A program made the translations under genes and the position numbers. Positions 22,475 through 32,631 of a DNA stretch of 32,631 bases are shown here, piece after piece; the first letter of the stretch is position 1; the number at the start of each line of letters is the position of its first letter. This stretch comes from Chamaesiphon sp. GL140_3_metabinner_129_sub (GTDB taxonomy: Bacteria; Cyanobacteriota; Cyanobacteriia; Cyanobacteriales; Chamaesiphonaceae), in contig JANYIT010000244.1 in NCBI GenBank assembly GCA_025358725.1, positions 1 to 32,631 of the forward strand, in the 5' to 3' direction. Under the pieces are notes generated by a model that worked only from the letters and a program-made list of their open reading frames with translations, did not search any database and was not told the DNA's origin.

Positions 22475-23326
22475 TTAGGAATTAGACTTGTTGGGTAATT
22501 CAAGGGGAATATTACCCAATACGCCAGTCCGAAAATCATTGAGAATTAGATGAGATGTCCGTTCGAGATCGCCGCGATACTTTTCATTTGCTAGTTGATG
22601 CAGATATTCTTCCCCACTCAACGTCGTAGGCACAGAACCGTATCTGGCGTTCAAGCCGTCTACATAGCCCAACTCCTGACACAGCTCAATAAATGCTGCT
22701 GCCATCCCTTGTCGATCGTATGCAGCCTCGCCAATATCATCACAGATCGCGAGTTTTATCGCAGCTTGTTGATCGCTTAAACGTCCAGGAATAATCCCTG
22801 GTGCGTCTAGTAACTCCAATTGGTCGGAAATTCTTACCCACCGGAGCGATCTGGTAACGCCAGCGCGTCTGGCACTTTCTACCACCCGTTTATTCACTAG
22901 GCGATTGATCAAAGCTGATTTACCAACATTGGGAAAACCAATTACTACCGCCCGAACTGGACGAGGTAACATCCCCCGCTCTTTGCGTTTTTCGTTGATG
23001 GCGACACCTACCGACTGAGCGGCTTTCGAGATGGCAACAACTCCAGTTCCCTGTTGAGCGTTAGCAAAAAATGGTTGTTCGCCCTGGGATAAGAACCATT
23101 CTGTCCACAATTCTTTTACTGCCAGCGGGATCATATCAACCCGATTGAGCACCAGTAATTTGTGTTTATTCCCAATCCACGTCGCTAGGAGTGGATGATA
23201 GGTCGCAAAAGGAATCCGCGCATCCCGAACTTCGAGGACAACATCAACTTTCTTGAGCTGTTCTTGAAGTTGACGCTCGGCTTTGGCAATGTGTCCGGGA
23301 TACCATTGGATTGCAGGGATGGGCAT
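22475..23326 (-). CDS. rbgA: Ribosome biogenesis GTPase RbgA/YlqF
   Basis: About 283 residues from the ATG at 23326; a TTG two codons upstream is also possible and no Shine-Dalgarno separates them. This is a circularly permuted GTPase that helps late assembly of the large ribosomal subunit. The motif order shows the permutation: G4 (LNRVD, about 58-62) comes before G1 (GFPNVGKS, about 130-137), G2 (GVTR) and G3 (DAPG). The N-terminal WYPGHIAKAERQL signature and the C-terminal helical domain (about 180-283) are typical. It is downstream of nothing on its strand except the divergent por region and precedes the GT4 gene by about 210 bp. Confidence 0.93.
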   Translation of the reverse strand: MPIPAIQWYPGHIAKAERQLQEQLKKVDVVLEVRDARIPFATYHPLLATWIGNKHKLLVLNRVDMIPLAVKELWTEWFLSQGEQPFFANAQQGTGVVAISKAAQSVGVAINEKRKERGMLPRPVRAVVIGFPNVGKSALINRLVNKRVVESARRAGVTRSLRWVRISDQLELLDAPGIIPGRLSDQQAAIKLAICDDIGEAAYDRQGMAAAFIELCQELGYVDGLNARYGSVPTTLSGEEYLHQLANEKYRGDLERTSHLILNDFRTGVLGNIPLELPNKSNS

Positions 23327-24600
<1,274 letters not shown>

Positions 24601-24631
24601 GCCAATCGCTAACGATCGTTCTTCATCCTGG

Positions 24632-24847
24632 TTGTCAGTGGGGATAATCTGCTTGTTAGTGGGTGGTACCTTAGCCGCTAAGACTATTTTTCTAGTCGAT
24701 AACGATCTAGAAACTAAGACTGAATTTAGCGGCAAGAATTGGCAATTAAATTGTCAATCGATCCAACAATGTACTAATAAAATCGAGAAACTTAGTGATC
24801 AGTATATCGATCGATTGAGGAAATTTGGGCAATCTAAGCGAGAGTAG
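24632..24847 (+). CDS. Possible small membrane-anchored hypothetical protein
   Basis: Not recognised. The frame would use a TTG at 24632 or GTG at 24638; no ATG is available before an upstream stop at 24575-24577. It encodes about 70 residues with one hydrophobic N-terminal helix (VGIICLLVGGTLAAKTIFLV, cut here) and a charged tail with two Cys five apart (CQSIQQC). It fills the gap between por and pilT and could be a small anchored protein. Lack of a good start and ribosome site keeps confidence low. Confidence 0.4.
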   Translation: MSVGIICLLVGGTLAAKTIFLVDNDLETKTEFSGKNWQLNCQSIQQCTNKIEKLSDQYIDRLRKFGQSKRE

Positions 24848-24876
24848 TAGCACAAAATTAGCTGGTCGATCGATCT

Positions 24877-26064
24877 ATGGTAAACTCCCGTAACTTCCCG
24901 GCACCACCGCCACCCAAGTCCAATCTATCTGGTCATTTTCCGCCACCACCACCGACTTCAACAATGGTAGCGACTGCCGCAGTCACTTACCAATTACCAC
25001 CAGGACAACCCAGCATTGGGAAATTAGTTCAGGAAGCTTTCGATGCTGGTTATTCTGATGTTCATGTTGGTGTTGGCGAAATGCCCAGATTTCGCAATCG
25101 GGGTGAAATTGAGACAACTAATTATCCAGAAACAGATCTTCCAACTTTTATGTCCTGGTTGCATGAAGTTTTGAGTGAAGCTGAAATTCGGACATTTCAA
25201 GCTAATTTAGACTTTGATGGGGTTACCCAGTATGAGTTTGCACGAGTGCGGATTAATGTATTTGACTCTCTGTACGGCTATGCCATGGTGATGCGACTGA
25301 TTCCGATGCAAATTGCGACTCTAGAAGAATTGCGCTTACCCGCAGTGTTCCGTGATGTCTGTCATCAGCATAAGGGGTTAATTCTCGTCACAGGGCCGAC
25401 AGGTTCGGGTAAATCGACGACGATGGCGGCGATGGTAGATTATATGAACAAGGAGATGCCGCGTCATATTATTACGATCGAAGATCCGATCGAGTTTATT
25501 CACAAAAGTAGACGCGCGCTGATCAAACATCGAGAAGTTGGCTCGAATACACTCAAATTTGATAGTGCTTTGAAAGCAGCTCTGCGCGAAGATCCTGATG
25601 TGATTTTGGTAGGGGAAATGCGCGATCGTGAGACTGTAAATACAGCTCTCAAAGCGGCTCAAACTGGTCACTTAGTGATCGGTACCTTGCACACAAATAG
25701 TGCAGTGAAAACGATCGAGCGGATTCTCAATCTCTTTAAACCAGAAGAACAGGCAGTAATGCGTGTCTCTTTGGCAGAATCACTAGTAGGAATTATCTCC
25801 CAAGGTTTGTGTCGGACTACTGATGGTAAACGTGCCGCTTATCACGATATTTTAATTAATACCGAAACTGTCAAAGACTACGTGCGGGATGGTAAATATG
25901 ACGAGATTGCCCCATTGATGACAGATGGTGAATTTGATGGGATGATTACCATGAATAAATCCCTATTCGCACTTTATCAAGAAGGTCGGATCACCGAAGA
26001 AACTGCCCTCGAACTCTCGCCAACCACAAATGAAATGGCAATGATGTTACGCGGGAAAGTTTAG
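24877..26064 (+). CDS. pilT: PilT-type type IV pilus retraction ATPase
   Basis: 395 residues. A hexameric cytoplasmic ATPase that powers pilus retraction and twitching or phototactic movement. After a proline-rich extension (about residues 9-29, with runs APPPP and PPPPP), the N-terminal domain (about 45-150, starting LVQEAFDAGYSDVHVG) precedes the RecA-like core: Walker A GPTGSGKST at 173-181, Asp box IEDPIEF (about 203), Walker B region EDPDVILVGEMRD (about 243) and His box TGHLVIGTLHTNSA. The QLV-type helix near the end is less clear. Cyanobacteria often have two PilT paralogues; the proline-rich N-terminus and the AGYSDVHVGVGE sequence suggest this may be the second, but I cannot decide. 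Confidence 0.9.
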   Translation: MVNSRNFPAPPPPKSNLSGHFPPPPPTSTMVATAAVTYQLPPGQPSIGKLVQEAFDAGYSDVHVGVGEMPRFRNRGEIETTNYPETDLPTFMSWLHEVLSEAEIRTFQANLDFDGVTQYEFARVRINVFDSLYGYAMVMRLIPMQIATLEELRLPAVFRDVCHQHKGLILVTGPTGSGKSTTMAAMVDYMNKEMPRHIITIEDPIEFIHKSRRALIKHREVGSNTLKFDSALKAALREDPDVILVGEMRDRETVNTALKAAQTGHLVIGTLHTNSAVKTIERILNLFKPEEQAVMRVSLAESLVGIISQGLCRTTDGKRAAYHDILINTETVKDYVRDGKYDEIAPLMTDGEFDGMITMNKSLFALYQEGRITEETALELSPTTNEMAMMLRGKV

Positions 26065-26218
26065 ATCGAGAGTAGAGATCGGTGAATTGCGACTGGTGAA
26101 ACTACCGATTTATCTGCTCTTCACAGCTTCAGTTCGCGATGGATCGGGAACACAAAACTTAATTAAAAGTCATGAACTATCATCAGTGTTCATAACTTTT
26201 TAATTAGGTTTATTTCTC

Positions 26219-26854
26219 ATGTCTAGATCCATACTTCAAAAATCGATCGCCGCAACTTTAGGTGTAGCGATTGTTTCGACAGGTCTTTTCGTCAGTATTT
26301 CTAGTCATGCACAAAGTGGCACTCCTGGCACAACCACAACGACCCCAACGACTAGCCCCACCACTCCAGTCAAGAAGCCTAGTGACTCGATGTCCAAGCC
26401 CAGTGGCTCGATGTCCAAGCCTAGCACAACACCCAAGACAGCAAAAACGATCGTTGATCTTGCCGCAAAGAGTAAATCTTTCACCACATTAGTATCGGCA
26501 CTAAAAGCAGCAGATCTAGTGGAAACTTTATCTGGCGAGGGACCTTATACCGTATTTGCACCAACGAATGCTGCTTTTGCGAAACTAGGTAAAGCCAAGC
26601 TCAAAGAGCTGCTCAAACCTGAAAACAAAGAGCAACTCAAAAAAATCCTCACTTACCATGTGGTTGCTGGTACAAACACCTCGAAGATGCTCAAGTCAGG
26701 TAAAGTCCAAACAGTTGAAGGCAGTTCGATTACCATCAAGATTAGAGGCAAACAGGTGATGATTAATAATGCCAAGGTAATTTTGGCTGATGTCAAAGCT
26801 AGTAACGGTGTAATTCACGCGATCGATACTGTAATTATGCCTCCCGCTAATTAG
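26219..26854 (+). CDS. Secreted fasciclin (FAS1)-domain protein
   Basis: 211 residues. A signal peptide (about 1-31, ending SHA) is followed by a Thr/Pro/Ser-rich linker (about 33-75) with a duplicated (S/P)-x-SMSKPS unit. One FAS1 domain follows (about 78-209): TIVDLAAKSKSFTTLVSALK, then GPYTVFAPTNAAFAKL (H1 box), LKKILTYHVVAG, and the H2-type end GVIHAIDTVIMPP. FAS1 proteins are surface adhesion or matrix proteins. The linker resembles a cell-wall-spanning or glycosylated spacer. A strong terminator follows 24 bp after the stop, so it is likely a single-gene unit. Confidence 0.93.
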   Translation: MSRSILQKSIAATLGVAIVSTGLFVSISSHAQSGTPGTTTTTPTTSPTTPVKKPSDSMSKPSGSMSKPSTTPKTAKTIVDLAAKSKSFTTLVSALKAADLVETLSGEGPYTVFAPTNAAFAKLGKAKLKELLKPENKEQLKKILTYHVVAGTNTSKMLKSGKVQTVEGSSITIKIRGKQVMINNAKVILADVKASNGVIHAIDTVIMPPAN

Positions 26855-26878
26855 TTCCGAATAAATATTGGTTAAAAT

Positions 26879-26903
26879 TAAAGGTGGGTATTGCCCACCT
26901 TTA
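26879..26903 (+). terminator. Terminator after the fasciclin gene
   Basis: Perfect 10-bp stem (26879-26888 and 26894-26903) with a 5-base loop, followed by GCGTTTT. It lies 24 bp after the stop. Confidence 0.85.
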
Positions 26904-26967
26904 GCGTTTTCGGTTGCTATTTACGGATTTTGGATCTCTAGTCCTCGCTATCTGACACGTCTTCAAC

Positions 26968-28158
26968 ATGCTCAGACACAATCTATTGCTACCTGTCTCC
27001 ACAGGTAATTTATTAATTGAGACGCTACCACCGATTGCCGAGCGAGAAACGCTGCTGTCGTTGATTATTCCCACCTATCAAGAGCGTAATAGTATTGCTA
27101 AGATTGTCCCGCTTTTAACCAGTCAACTCGATCGACTGATCCCAAATGATTATGAACTAATCATCGTTGATGACAATAGTCCCGATCGCACCTGGGCAGT
27201 CGCTCAAGATCTGACCCTTCAATATCCTCAGCTCCGGGTCTTGCGCCGTACAAACGAGCGAGGACTAGCGACGGCAGTTGTGCGAGGCTGGCAGGCGGCG
27301 AGAGGCCAGATTCTAGGGGTAATTGATGCCGATCTCCAACACCCGCCGGAAGTCCTCGGACAATTATGGCAGGCAATTGAATCTGGTGCTGATTTAGCAA
27401 TCGCCAGTCGGAATATGGATGGGGGTGGCGTAAGTGAATGGAGCTTGCTCCGTCGCTGTCTATCTAGAGGCGCGCAAATATTGGGGTTGGCGATTCTACC
27501 AGAATCAATCGGGCGGGTGACAGATCCGATGAGTGGCTATTTTCTATTGCGGCGAGAAACGATCGCCGGAAAAGTATTGAGTCCGTTAGGTTATAAGATC
27601 TTGATCGAAGTAATTGATCGAGGCGAGATTGGCAAGATTATCGAGGTTGGCTATGAGTTTCAAGAACGCCAAGCTGGAACCAGCAAAGTTACATGGCGAC
27701 AGTATATTGAATACATTCAGCATCTCTTCAGGTTGCGACTAGCTCGGAGTGGTAGATTTTTACGGTTTATCGCCGTTGGGTTGAGTGGGCTGGTGGTTGA
27801 TATGTCGTTGTTATATTTATTCAGCGATGCCTATACACTAGCGTTACCAATCACTCTTAGTAAAATTTTGGCTGGGGAATCCGCAATTATCAATAATTTT
27901 CTCTGGAATGATCGCTGGACATTTGCCGATCTTGCCCGCACTCAAACCAGTAATCGGCAAAAATTCAGACGATTTTTGAAATTTAATCTGATTTGTTCGA
28001 TCGGACTAACCCTAAATCTGGCAATCTTGCATCTCATCTATAATTTCGTCATCCACGATCGATATATTGCCAACTTAATCTCGATCGCTAGTGTCACTTG
28101 CTTAAATTATTGGCTTAATCTTAAATTAAGCTGGCGGATTACTGACCATCGACACTAA
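26968..28158 (+). CDS. GT2 glycosyltransferase fused to a GtrA membrane domain
   Basis: 396 residues. The N-terminal family 2 domain (about 25-260) is of the polyprenol-phosphate mannosyl/glucosyltransferase type: LSLIIPTYQERN, VDDNSPDRTW, GVIDADLQHPPE (metal-binding DxD), DPMSGYFLLRR and GYEFQERQAGTSKV. The C-terminal GtrA-like domain (about 268-392) has four predicted helices, beginning FIAVGLSGLVVDMSLLYLF. It probably makes a lipid-linked sugar at the inner membrane, which is then flipped and used for envelope glycans or protein glycosylation. The GT2-GtrA fusion is a known architecture. wecB and glmM nearby supply amino-sugar precursors, but no direct link is shown. Confidence 0.93.
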   Translation: MLRHNLLLPVSTGNLLIETLPPIAERETLLSLIIPTYQERNSIAKIVPLLTSQLDRLIPNDYELIIVDDNSPDRTWAVAQDLTLQYPQLRVLRRTNERGLATAVVRGWQAARGQILGVIDADLQHPPEVLGQLWQAIESGADLAIASRNMDGGGVSEWSLLRRCLSRGAQILGLAILPESIGRVTDPMSGYFLLRRETIAGKVLSPLGYKILIEVIDRGEIGKIIEVGYEFQERQAGTSKVTWRQYIEYIQHLFRLRLARSGRFLRFIAVGLSGLVVDMSLLYLFSDAYTLALPITLSKILAGESAIINNFLWNDRWTFADLARTQTSNRQKFRRFLKFNLICSIGLTLNLAILHLIYNFVIHDRYIANLISIASVTCLNYWLNLKLSWRITDHRH

Positions 28159-28506
28159 TTAGTTACGATCAGTAAATATACTTATCATCAATCTGGATGA
28201 TCGATCGAGGCAATCTATTTAGAGTTAATGGCTCGAAACATCCATCCCGTAGCGGATTTGAGCGTAGGAAGATCGGATATTTAGCATCGAAAACTCTTTG
28301 TTCCAGATTGCGACTCAATAACAGATTTTCTTTAGAATTTATCACCTCCTAGATTAATAATGATGTAAAGTTTTTTGAACATACATACTTTTTTTTGGAG
28401 AGATTATCTATATTGATATCACCAGCTTAAATTGATCCCCGACATGGGATTGACCAAAACGCATCAGTTTTAGCCAGTATCCATCTAGATAGCCGGAGCC
28501 AATAAA
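28159..28506. other. Intergenic region, no features seen
   Basis: 348 bp between the GT2-GtrA gene and the small membrane protein gene. I see no gene, clear promoter or hairpin. The last bases carry the GGAG ribosome site (28495-28498) of the next gene. Confidence 0.5.
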
Positions 28507-28881
28507 ATGCAATTAACTCATAATCGCACCATCCCCAAGAGCCGTTACGTCGCTACCGCTAAGAGCTTCTTAATTTGGTGTTTTGCGCTGACAGTGACTC
28601 TGTTAGTAGTTGGTTTCCCATTGGTTGTATTGATGGCTACTGTTGGAGCATTACTCTCCATCACATTGCACCCGATTCTACCCGTAAGTGCAGTTTTATT
28701 AGTCGCTGGTGGAACGATTGTCCTAAACATTTTAGCTGTAGTTACTGGAGCCATTGTCCTGACTGCAAAAGGTATCCATCCTCAAGAAGTCCGTTGGTTG
28801 AGCTGGTTGCATGGTGATGCAAATCCTATTAGCACCACAACTTATGCCGCATGTCCGCTGACTTGCGATATTGATTCTTAA
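28507..28881 (+). CDS. Small two-helix membrane protein, unknown
   Basis: 124 residues, not recognised. A basic N-terminus (MQLTHNRTIPKSR) is followed by two long hydrophobic segments (about 22-52 and 57-87). A short soluble tail contains two Cys (CPLTC, near the C-terminus) that could form a disulfide or bind metal. GGAG eight bases before the ATG supports the start, and a good terminator follows 45 bp after the stop, so this is a single-gene unit. Antisense and other-frame ORFs in the same place are shadows. Confidence 0.75.
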   Translation: MQLTHNRTIPKSRYVATAKSFLIWCFALTVTLLVVGFPLVVLMATVGALLSITLHPILPVSAVLLVAGGTIVLNILAVVTGAIVLTAKGIHPQEVRWLSWLHGDANPISTTTYAACPLTCDIDS

Positions 28882-28926
28882 TTAAAGATCCGACTCTCGA
28901 TCTATTCCTCTCACCTATCTCCAATC

Positions 28927-28953
28927 AAGCTCGGATAAATGCCGAGCTTTTTT
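28927..28953 (+). terminator. Rho-independent terminator
   Basis: Perfect 8-bp stem AAGCTCGG / CCGAGCTT with a 7-base loop and six T. It ends the transcript of the small membrane protein gene. Confidence 0.92.
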
Positions 28954-29013
28954 GTATTCTTTCGCTGTGGGTAGTTTAATATTAGTTAATTTGCTATTCA
29001 CTACCTATTAGTT

Positions 29014-30117
29014 ATGATTCGCATCTGCTTTACACTCGGAACTCGTCCTGAAGCGATCAAATTAGCACCTGTGATTAGGACATTTCAGTCGTCGAGTAAA
29101 TTTAGCACACAGGTAGTCTTAACTGGGCAACATCGGGAGATGGTGGCACAGGTGATGAATATTTTTGGGTTGAAAGCCGATCGAGATTTGGATATCATGC
29201 AGCATCAACAAACGCTGACAGATATTACCCAGCGGAGCTTACAGGGCTTAGAGCGATTGTTTCAAGAGATCGAACCCCAACTAGTTATCGTTCAAGGTGA
29301 TACGACGACTGCATTTGCTGCCGCTTTAGCAGCATTTTACCAACAAATCCCGATCGGACATGTCGAAGCAGGATTGCGGACGGATAATATATATAATCCT
29401 TTTCCAGAAGAAGCCAACCGCAGATTAATTTCCCAAATCGCTCAACTACATTTTGCACCAACCTATCTAGCTGTCGAAAATCTCCAGAAATCTGGAGTGA
29501 CAGGGAAAGTATATGAGACAGGTAATACTGTCATTGACGCGCTCCTCACCGTTGCTAAATCTCAACCTGCTTGCGATATCCCAGGCTTAGACTGGAGTAA
29601 ATATCGGACGATCCTCTCTACTGTTCACCGTCGTGAAAATTGGGGCGAACCACTACAGCATATTGCTGCGGCAATGTTGCAAATCTTAGAAAGATTTCCT
29701 GATACGGCACTATTACTACCTCTACATCGCAATCCTACCGTACGCGAACCGCTGACTCAAATTTTGGGAAATCATCCTCGTGTCTTCCTCACCGAACCGC
29801 TCGACTATCGTCAACTCGTCGGTGCCATTCAACGCAGTTATCTCCTACTCTCAGATTCTGGCGGAATTCAGGAAGAGGCTCCGAGTTTGGGTAAGCCTGT
29901 TTTGGTATTGAGAGACACCACTGAGCGTCCGGAAGCCGTTACTGGGGGTACGGCAAAGTTAGTTGGTACAGATACAGATAGAATTTTTGCCGCAGCAAGT
30001 GAATTGCTTAGCGATCCGCAAGCTTATCAAGCAATGGCGACAGCAATTAATCCATTTGGGGATGGAACTGCTTCAGCACAGATTCTCACTGCGGTAGAGC
30101 AGTTTTTTGGAGTGTAA
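29014..30117 (+). CDS. wecB: UDP-N-acetylglucosamine 2-epimerase (non-hydrolysing)
   Basis: 367 residues. Converts UDP-GlcNAc to UDP-ManNAc in the cytosol, a precursor for surface polysaccharides. Family motifs in order: TLGTRPEAIKLAPVI (5-19), LTGQHREMV, VQGDTTTAFAAALAAF, GHVEAGLRT, PFPEEANRR, STVHRRENWGEP, LSDSGGIQEEAPSLGKPVLV and RDTTERPEA. All key residues of the GT-B-like fold are visible and the length is typical. It converges with glmM, whose product leads to UDP-GlcNAc, the substrate of this enzyme. Confidence 0.96.
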   Translation: MIRICFTLGTRPEAIKLAPVIRTFQSSSKFSTQVVLTGQHREMVAQVMNIFGLKADRDLDIMQHQQTLTDITQRSLQGLERLFQEIEPQLVIVQGDTTTAFAAALAAFYQQIPIGHVEAGLRTDNIYNPFPEEANRRLISQIAQLHFAPTYLAVENLQKSGVTGKVYETGNTVIDALLTVAKSQPACDIPGLDWSKYRTILSTVHRRENWGEPLQHIAAAMLQILERFPDTALLLPLHRNPTVREPLTQILGNHPRVFLTEPLDYRQLVGAIQRSYLLLSDSGGIQEEAPSLGKPVLVLRDTTERPEAVTGGTAKLVGTDTDRIFAAASELLSDPQAYQAMATAINPFGDGTASAQILTAVEQFFGV

Positions 30118-30188
30118 ATTTACTAATTGGTGGCGATCTAATCGATCAGAAAGTTGCACGAAAATAATTTACCAACAATTTTGGGTAG

Positions 30189-31580
30189 CTAAAAGTGTTT
30201 TTCAACGATCGAGACTAGATATTCTGTCCAGTATTTAGTCACATCCATCGTTTCAGCTTCCACCATCACCCGAATTAATGGTTCGGTACCGGAGGCGCGA
30301 ACTAATACCCGTCCGGTATCACCCATCGCCGCTTCAGCCTCAGCAATTCCAGCTTGTAATGGTTGGCACTTGTCCCAGTTTAACCGAGCTTCGCGATCGT
30401 CCACCCGCACATTGTACAAGATTTGAGGATACGTCTGGAAACTACTATCTACCAACTCAGCTAGAGATTTTCCCGACTGCTGGACAATTGCAGCCAGATG
30501 TAACGCAGTCAGAATACCATCCCCACTGACACTATGCTGAGGTGAGAGAATATGTCCCGACTGTTCGCCACCCAACATCGCGCCACTACTAGCCATCTCA
30601 GCTTGGACGTATTGGTCGCCTACCGCCGTGCGGACAACCTTACCCCCCAAGGCTTGCCAAGCCCGCTCAAAGCCCAAATTTGCCATCACTGTGGTGATAA
30701 TTTCATCCTTGGGAAGTAGTCCCTGTTTACTCAGGTATTGCCCCCAGAAGTAAAGAATATAGTCACCATCCACCTTGCGTCCGCGATTGTCTACAGCCAA
30801 GACTCGATCGGCATCACCGTCGAATGCAAACCCCAAATCCGCCTCGTAGAGGTCGACAGCAGCTTGCAACGCTCCCATGTGAGTAGAACCGCAATTGACA
30901 TTGATGCGATCGCCATCCGCTTCCTGATGAAGGCACGTCACTTCAGCCCCTAACTTTTTAAAAACCGCTGGAGCCACATTCACCGCCGCACCTGCTGCGA
31001 GATCGAGAACAATCTTCATTCCTGCCAAACTTGTCTCTGGAGGGAGAGATTCCTGCATCGCCTCCACATACTGAACGATCAATTCCGGCGTGAAATAGAG
31101 ATAGCCCCATTTTTCTGGTTCGACGATCAATCCAGCTTGCCCGCGTATACCCGCTTCGATCGCCGCCTGCAAGTCCTTAGCTAACTTTGTGCCATTTGCC
31201 CCAAAAAACTTAATTCCATTATCTTCAGGCGGATTGTGACTGGCAGAAATCATCACCCCACCGATCGCATCGCTAGTCGCTGTCAGATGCGCCACTCCAG
31301 GCGTAGGACACAATCCCAAATTCCACACCTCAATCCCCGCCGAAGTAATCCCCGCAGCCAGAGCACTAGCTAACATATCACTAGAATTGCGCGAATCCTG
31401 CCCGATAATAATCGGCCCAACATCCTCCGCCGCCTCACGCAACACCATTCCCGCCCAGTAGCCCACATGGAGAGCCAAATTAGCAGTCAAAATATCGCCA
31501 ACTCTCCCCCGAATTCCGTCGGTACCAAATAGAGCGGAAGTTGGGAGATTGAGGCTGTTGATGGATGAGGATGTCGTCAT
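30189..31580 (-). CDS. glmM: Phosphoglucosamine mutase
   Basis: 463 residues. Cytosolic magnesium enzyme that converts glucosamine-6-phosphate to glucosamine-1-phosphate on the way to UDP-GlcNAc for peptidoglycan and surface glycans. Motifs: [12 protein letters not shown] near the N-terminus, the catalytic phosphoserine loop [17 protein letters not shown] (about 110-126), the metal loop [11 protein letters not shown] (about 254-264), GGEQSGHI, and the C-terminal phosphate-binding [14 protein letters not shown]. The length fits glmM. It is divergent from the PIN-domain remnant and convergent with wecB. No clear Shine-Dalgarno precedes the ATG. Confidence 0.96.
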   Translation of the reverse strand: MTTSSSINSLNLPTSALFGTDGIRGRVGDILTANLALHVGYWAGMVLREAAEDVGPIIIGQDSRNSSDMLASALAAGITSAGIEVWNLGLCPTPGVAHLTATSDAIGGVMISASHNPPEDNGIKFFGANGTKLAKDLQAAIEAGIRGQAGLIVEPEKWGYLYFTPELIVQYVEAMQESLPPETSLAGMKIVLDLAAGAAVNVAPAVFKKLGAEVTCLHQEADGDRINVNCGSTHMGALQAAVDLYEADLGFAFDGDADRVLAVDNRGRKVDGDYILYFWGQYLSKQGLLPKDEIITTVMANLGFERAWQALGGKVVRTAVGDQYVQAEMASSGAMLGGEQSGHILSPQHSVSGDGILTALHLAAIVQQSGKSLAELVDSSFQTYPQILYNVRVDDREARLNWDKCQPLQAGIAEAEAAMGDTGRVLVRASGTEPLIRVMVEAETMDVTKYWTEYLVSIVEKHF

Positions 31581-31603
31581 AAATGCAGTGAGGGAAAATT
31601 TAG

Positions 31604-31912
31604 GAGTCGCTTGGTCATCATATTACCCAAGGCGGCAATACTCAAGATCGATTGATATCATTTCAGTCAATCGATCGTTCTGATGAGGATGATCAAATCT
31701 TAGATTTAGCAGCGGAGATCTGGTCAACTGCTCGATCAAGTAGACAACCAACAGCAGGAGATAAGAATCTAAATGCAGATACAATTATCTATGCCACTTG
31801 GCAAGATTTAGCCAGTTGCTACCCAGGGCAAGAATTTGTCATTGTTGCGACTAATATTTGGCATTTATCGCAGTTTACGAATGTGGTACTTTGGCAGAAT
31901 TTGAGTATTTAA
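31604..31912 (+). pseudogene. Truncated PIN-domain (VapC-like) remnant
   Basis: A frame open from a TAG at 31601-31603, with no ATG, encodes about 100 residues that resemble the second half of a VapC-type PIN ribonuclease. An acidic helical stretch (DRLISFQSIDRSDEDDQIL, cut here) and LAAEIWSTARSS are followed by the usual NADTIIYATW (conserved acidic residue for metal binding), then FVIVATNIWHLSQF, matching the 'ATxNxxHFSxF' end of the fold. The N-terminal third with the first catalytic Asp (LDTN-type) is absent; the space upstream is occupied by the glmM start. No antitoxin gene is visible. A short protein from TTG 31652 is possible but would be inactive. Confidence 0.5.
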
Positions 31913-32631
31913 ATGGTGAAATTATTAAGATCGAATCAACAGCAAAATTGGTCGTGTTAATATGACCCATGCAATTTAGGTAAAGTTATTGCTTTGTAAA
32001 AGCTGATCCAGTGAGCATTGCCTAGCCTGCATTACTCAATACACATAAATATATTACGTGTGTATTTCCGCATAAAAACTAAGTGCTGCTAGTAATAATA
32101 TTATTTGTCAAATTCCGCTCGATCCAATAAAACTGAGATAGCGATAAGACAAAAATTAGATATAAAGATAGAGCTTGCAAGTCTCGATTTTGAACTGTTA
32201 TTTTTCATTCGTATTTACAGTGATTTTTGTTTGATTTAATCCCTATTGCTCTAGTCTTCTGCATGTCAATTGCGAAATCTGGATAAAAACAGAAAATTTT
32301 CTAAATAAGTCCTCATTTATACATCAAATCTCAGTCTCCCCATTCTCAAAACGCCCCTTCCTTCGGTAAGCACCACTACTATATACGGTTCGCCTCAATT
32401 TCGGCATCGGGATAATTCACATACAGTAGAGAGGTACCAAATGAGCCAGCCGACAATAAACCGTTAGCAATAAGAGGGGTACGGAAAACCACCCTTTGTA
32501 CAAAGTCTCAGATGGCGCAAGTATAGGGATTAATATGTAATATCGATTAATCACACGAGAGCAATCCAGCACTCGTTGTCATTATCCAAACTGTTGTCAT
32601 TATTTAGGAAGTAGTTAAAGTATTATGGGAA
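31913..32631. other. Right-edge region without a convincing gene
   Basis: About 720 bp of AT-rich DNA with no HIP1 octamer and no ORF of useful length. A 42-codon minus-strand frame (32379-32507) has protein-like composition but no start and may be a gene remnant. Two 11-bp direct repeats GTTGTCATTAT lie at 32575-32585 and 32593-32603 at the window edge. Confidence 0.5.

Noticed and set aside
32575-32603. Transposon end (Tn7-like or CRISPR-associated transposon)
   Set aside because: Two short direct repeats are not enough; no transposase, terminal inverted repeat or target duplication is visible in the window.

Overview
The window looks like a stretch of cyanobacterial chromosome. The evidence is a light-dependent protochlorophyllide reductase, a Calvin-cycle-type class II fructose-bisphosphate aldolase, type IV pilus machinery, several families largely confined to cyanobacteria (DUF1822, DUF928, a DUF6679-like protein), frequent GCGATCGC (HIP1) octamers, and 7-bp short tandemly repeated repeats. 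The genus cannot be assigned from sequence alone. I see no CRISPR array, insertion sequence, rRNA or intact prophage gene.

Layout. 0.3-1.4 kb: an ExbB/ExbD proton-channel pair. 1.4-3.6 kb, minus strand: a small stress-type membrane protein, an unrecognised 455-residue protein and a small DUF6679-like protein. 3.9-6.2 kb: an aldose-1-epimerase-like gene, tRNA-Lys(TTT) and the aldolase. 6.3-8.6 kb, minus strand: a secreted protein built from four copies of a helical 'YxDA' module, overlapped by an amidoligase gene. 9.1-17.0 kb, plus strand: the accessory-looking part of the window. It holds a secreted CHAT (caspase-like) protein, a small secreted protein resembling domain 4 of cholesterol-dependent cytolysins, a sigma-70-family factor, a DUF1822 protein, a CHAT-CHASE2 membrane protein and a secreted DUF928 protein. 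17.2-21.1 kb: a double-RCK two-TM channel-like protein, gpmI and secG. 21.1-23.3 kb, minus strand: a GT4 glycosyltransferase and the ribosome-assembly GTPase RbgA/YlqF. 23.6-30.1 kb, plus strand: por, a small ORF, a PilT-type ATPase, a secreted fasciclin protein, a GT2-GtrA fusion, a small membrane protein and wecB. 30.2-31.6 kb, minus strand: glmM. The last ~1 kb holds a truncated PIN-domain remnant and otherwise no convincing gene.

How the genes fit together. glmM and wecB supply UDP-GlcNAc and UDP-ManNAc type precursors. The GT4 and GT2-GtrA proteins probably build surface glycans or move lipid-linked sugars, and pilT and the fasciclin protein also act at the cell surface. gpmI and the aldolase are central carbon metabolism. 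The most interesting block is 9.1-17.0 kb. Its last three genes are tightly packed (14-bp gap, then an ATGA overlap) and sit behind a sigma factor gene, and both CHAT proteins keep their His-Cys dyad. I read it as a candidate envelope-sensing protease system: a membrane receptor with an outside CHASE2 sensor and an inside caspase-like domain, with secreted partners. That function is inference. The gene content and the motifs are what the sequence shows.
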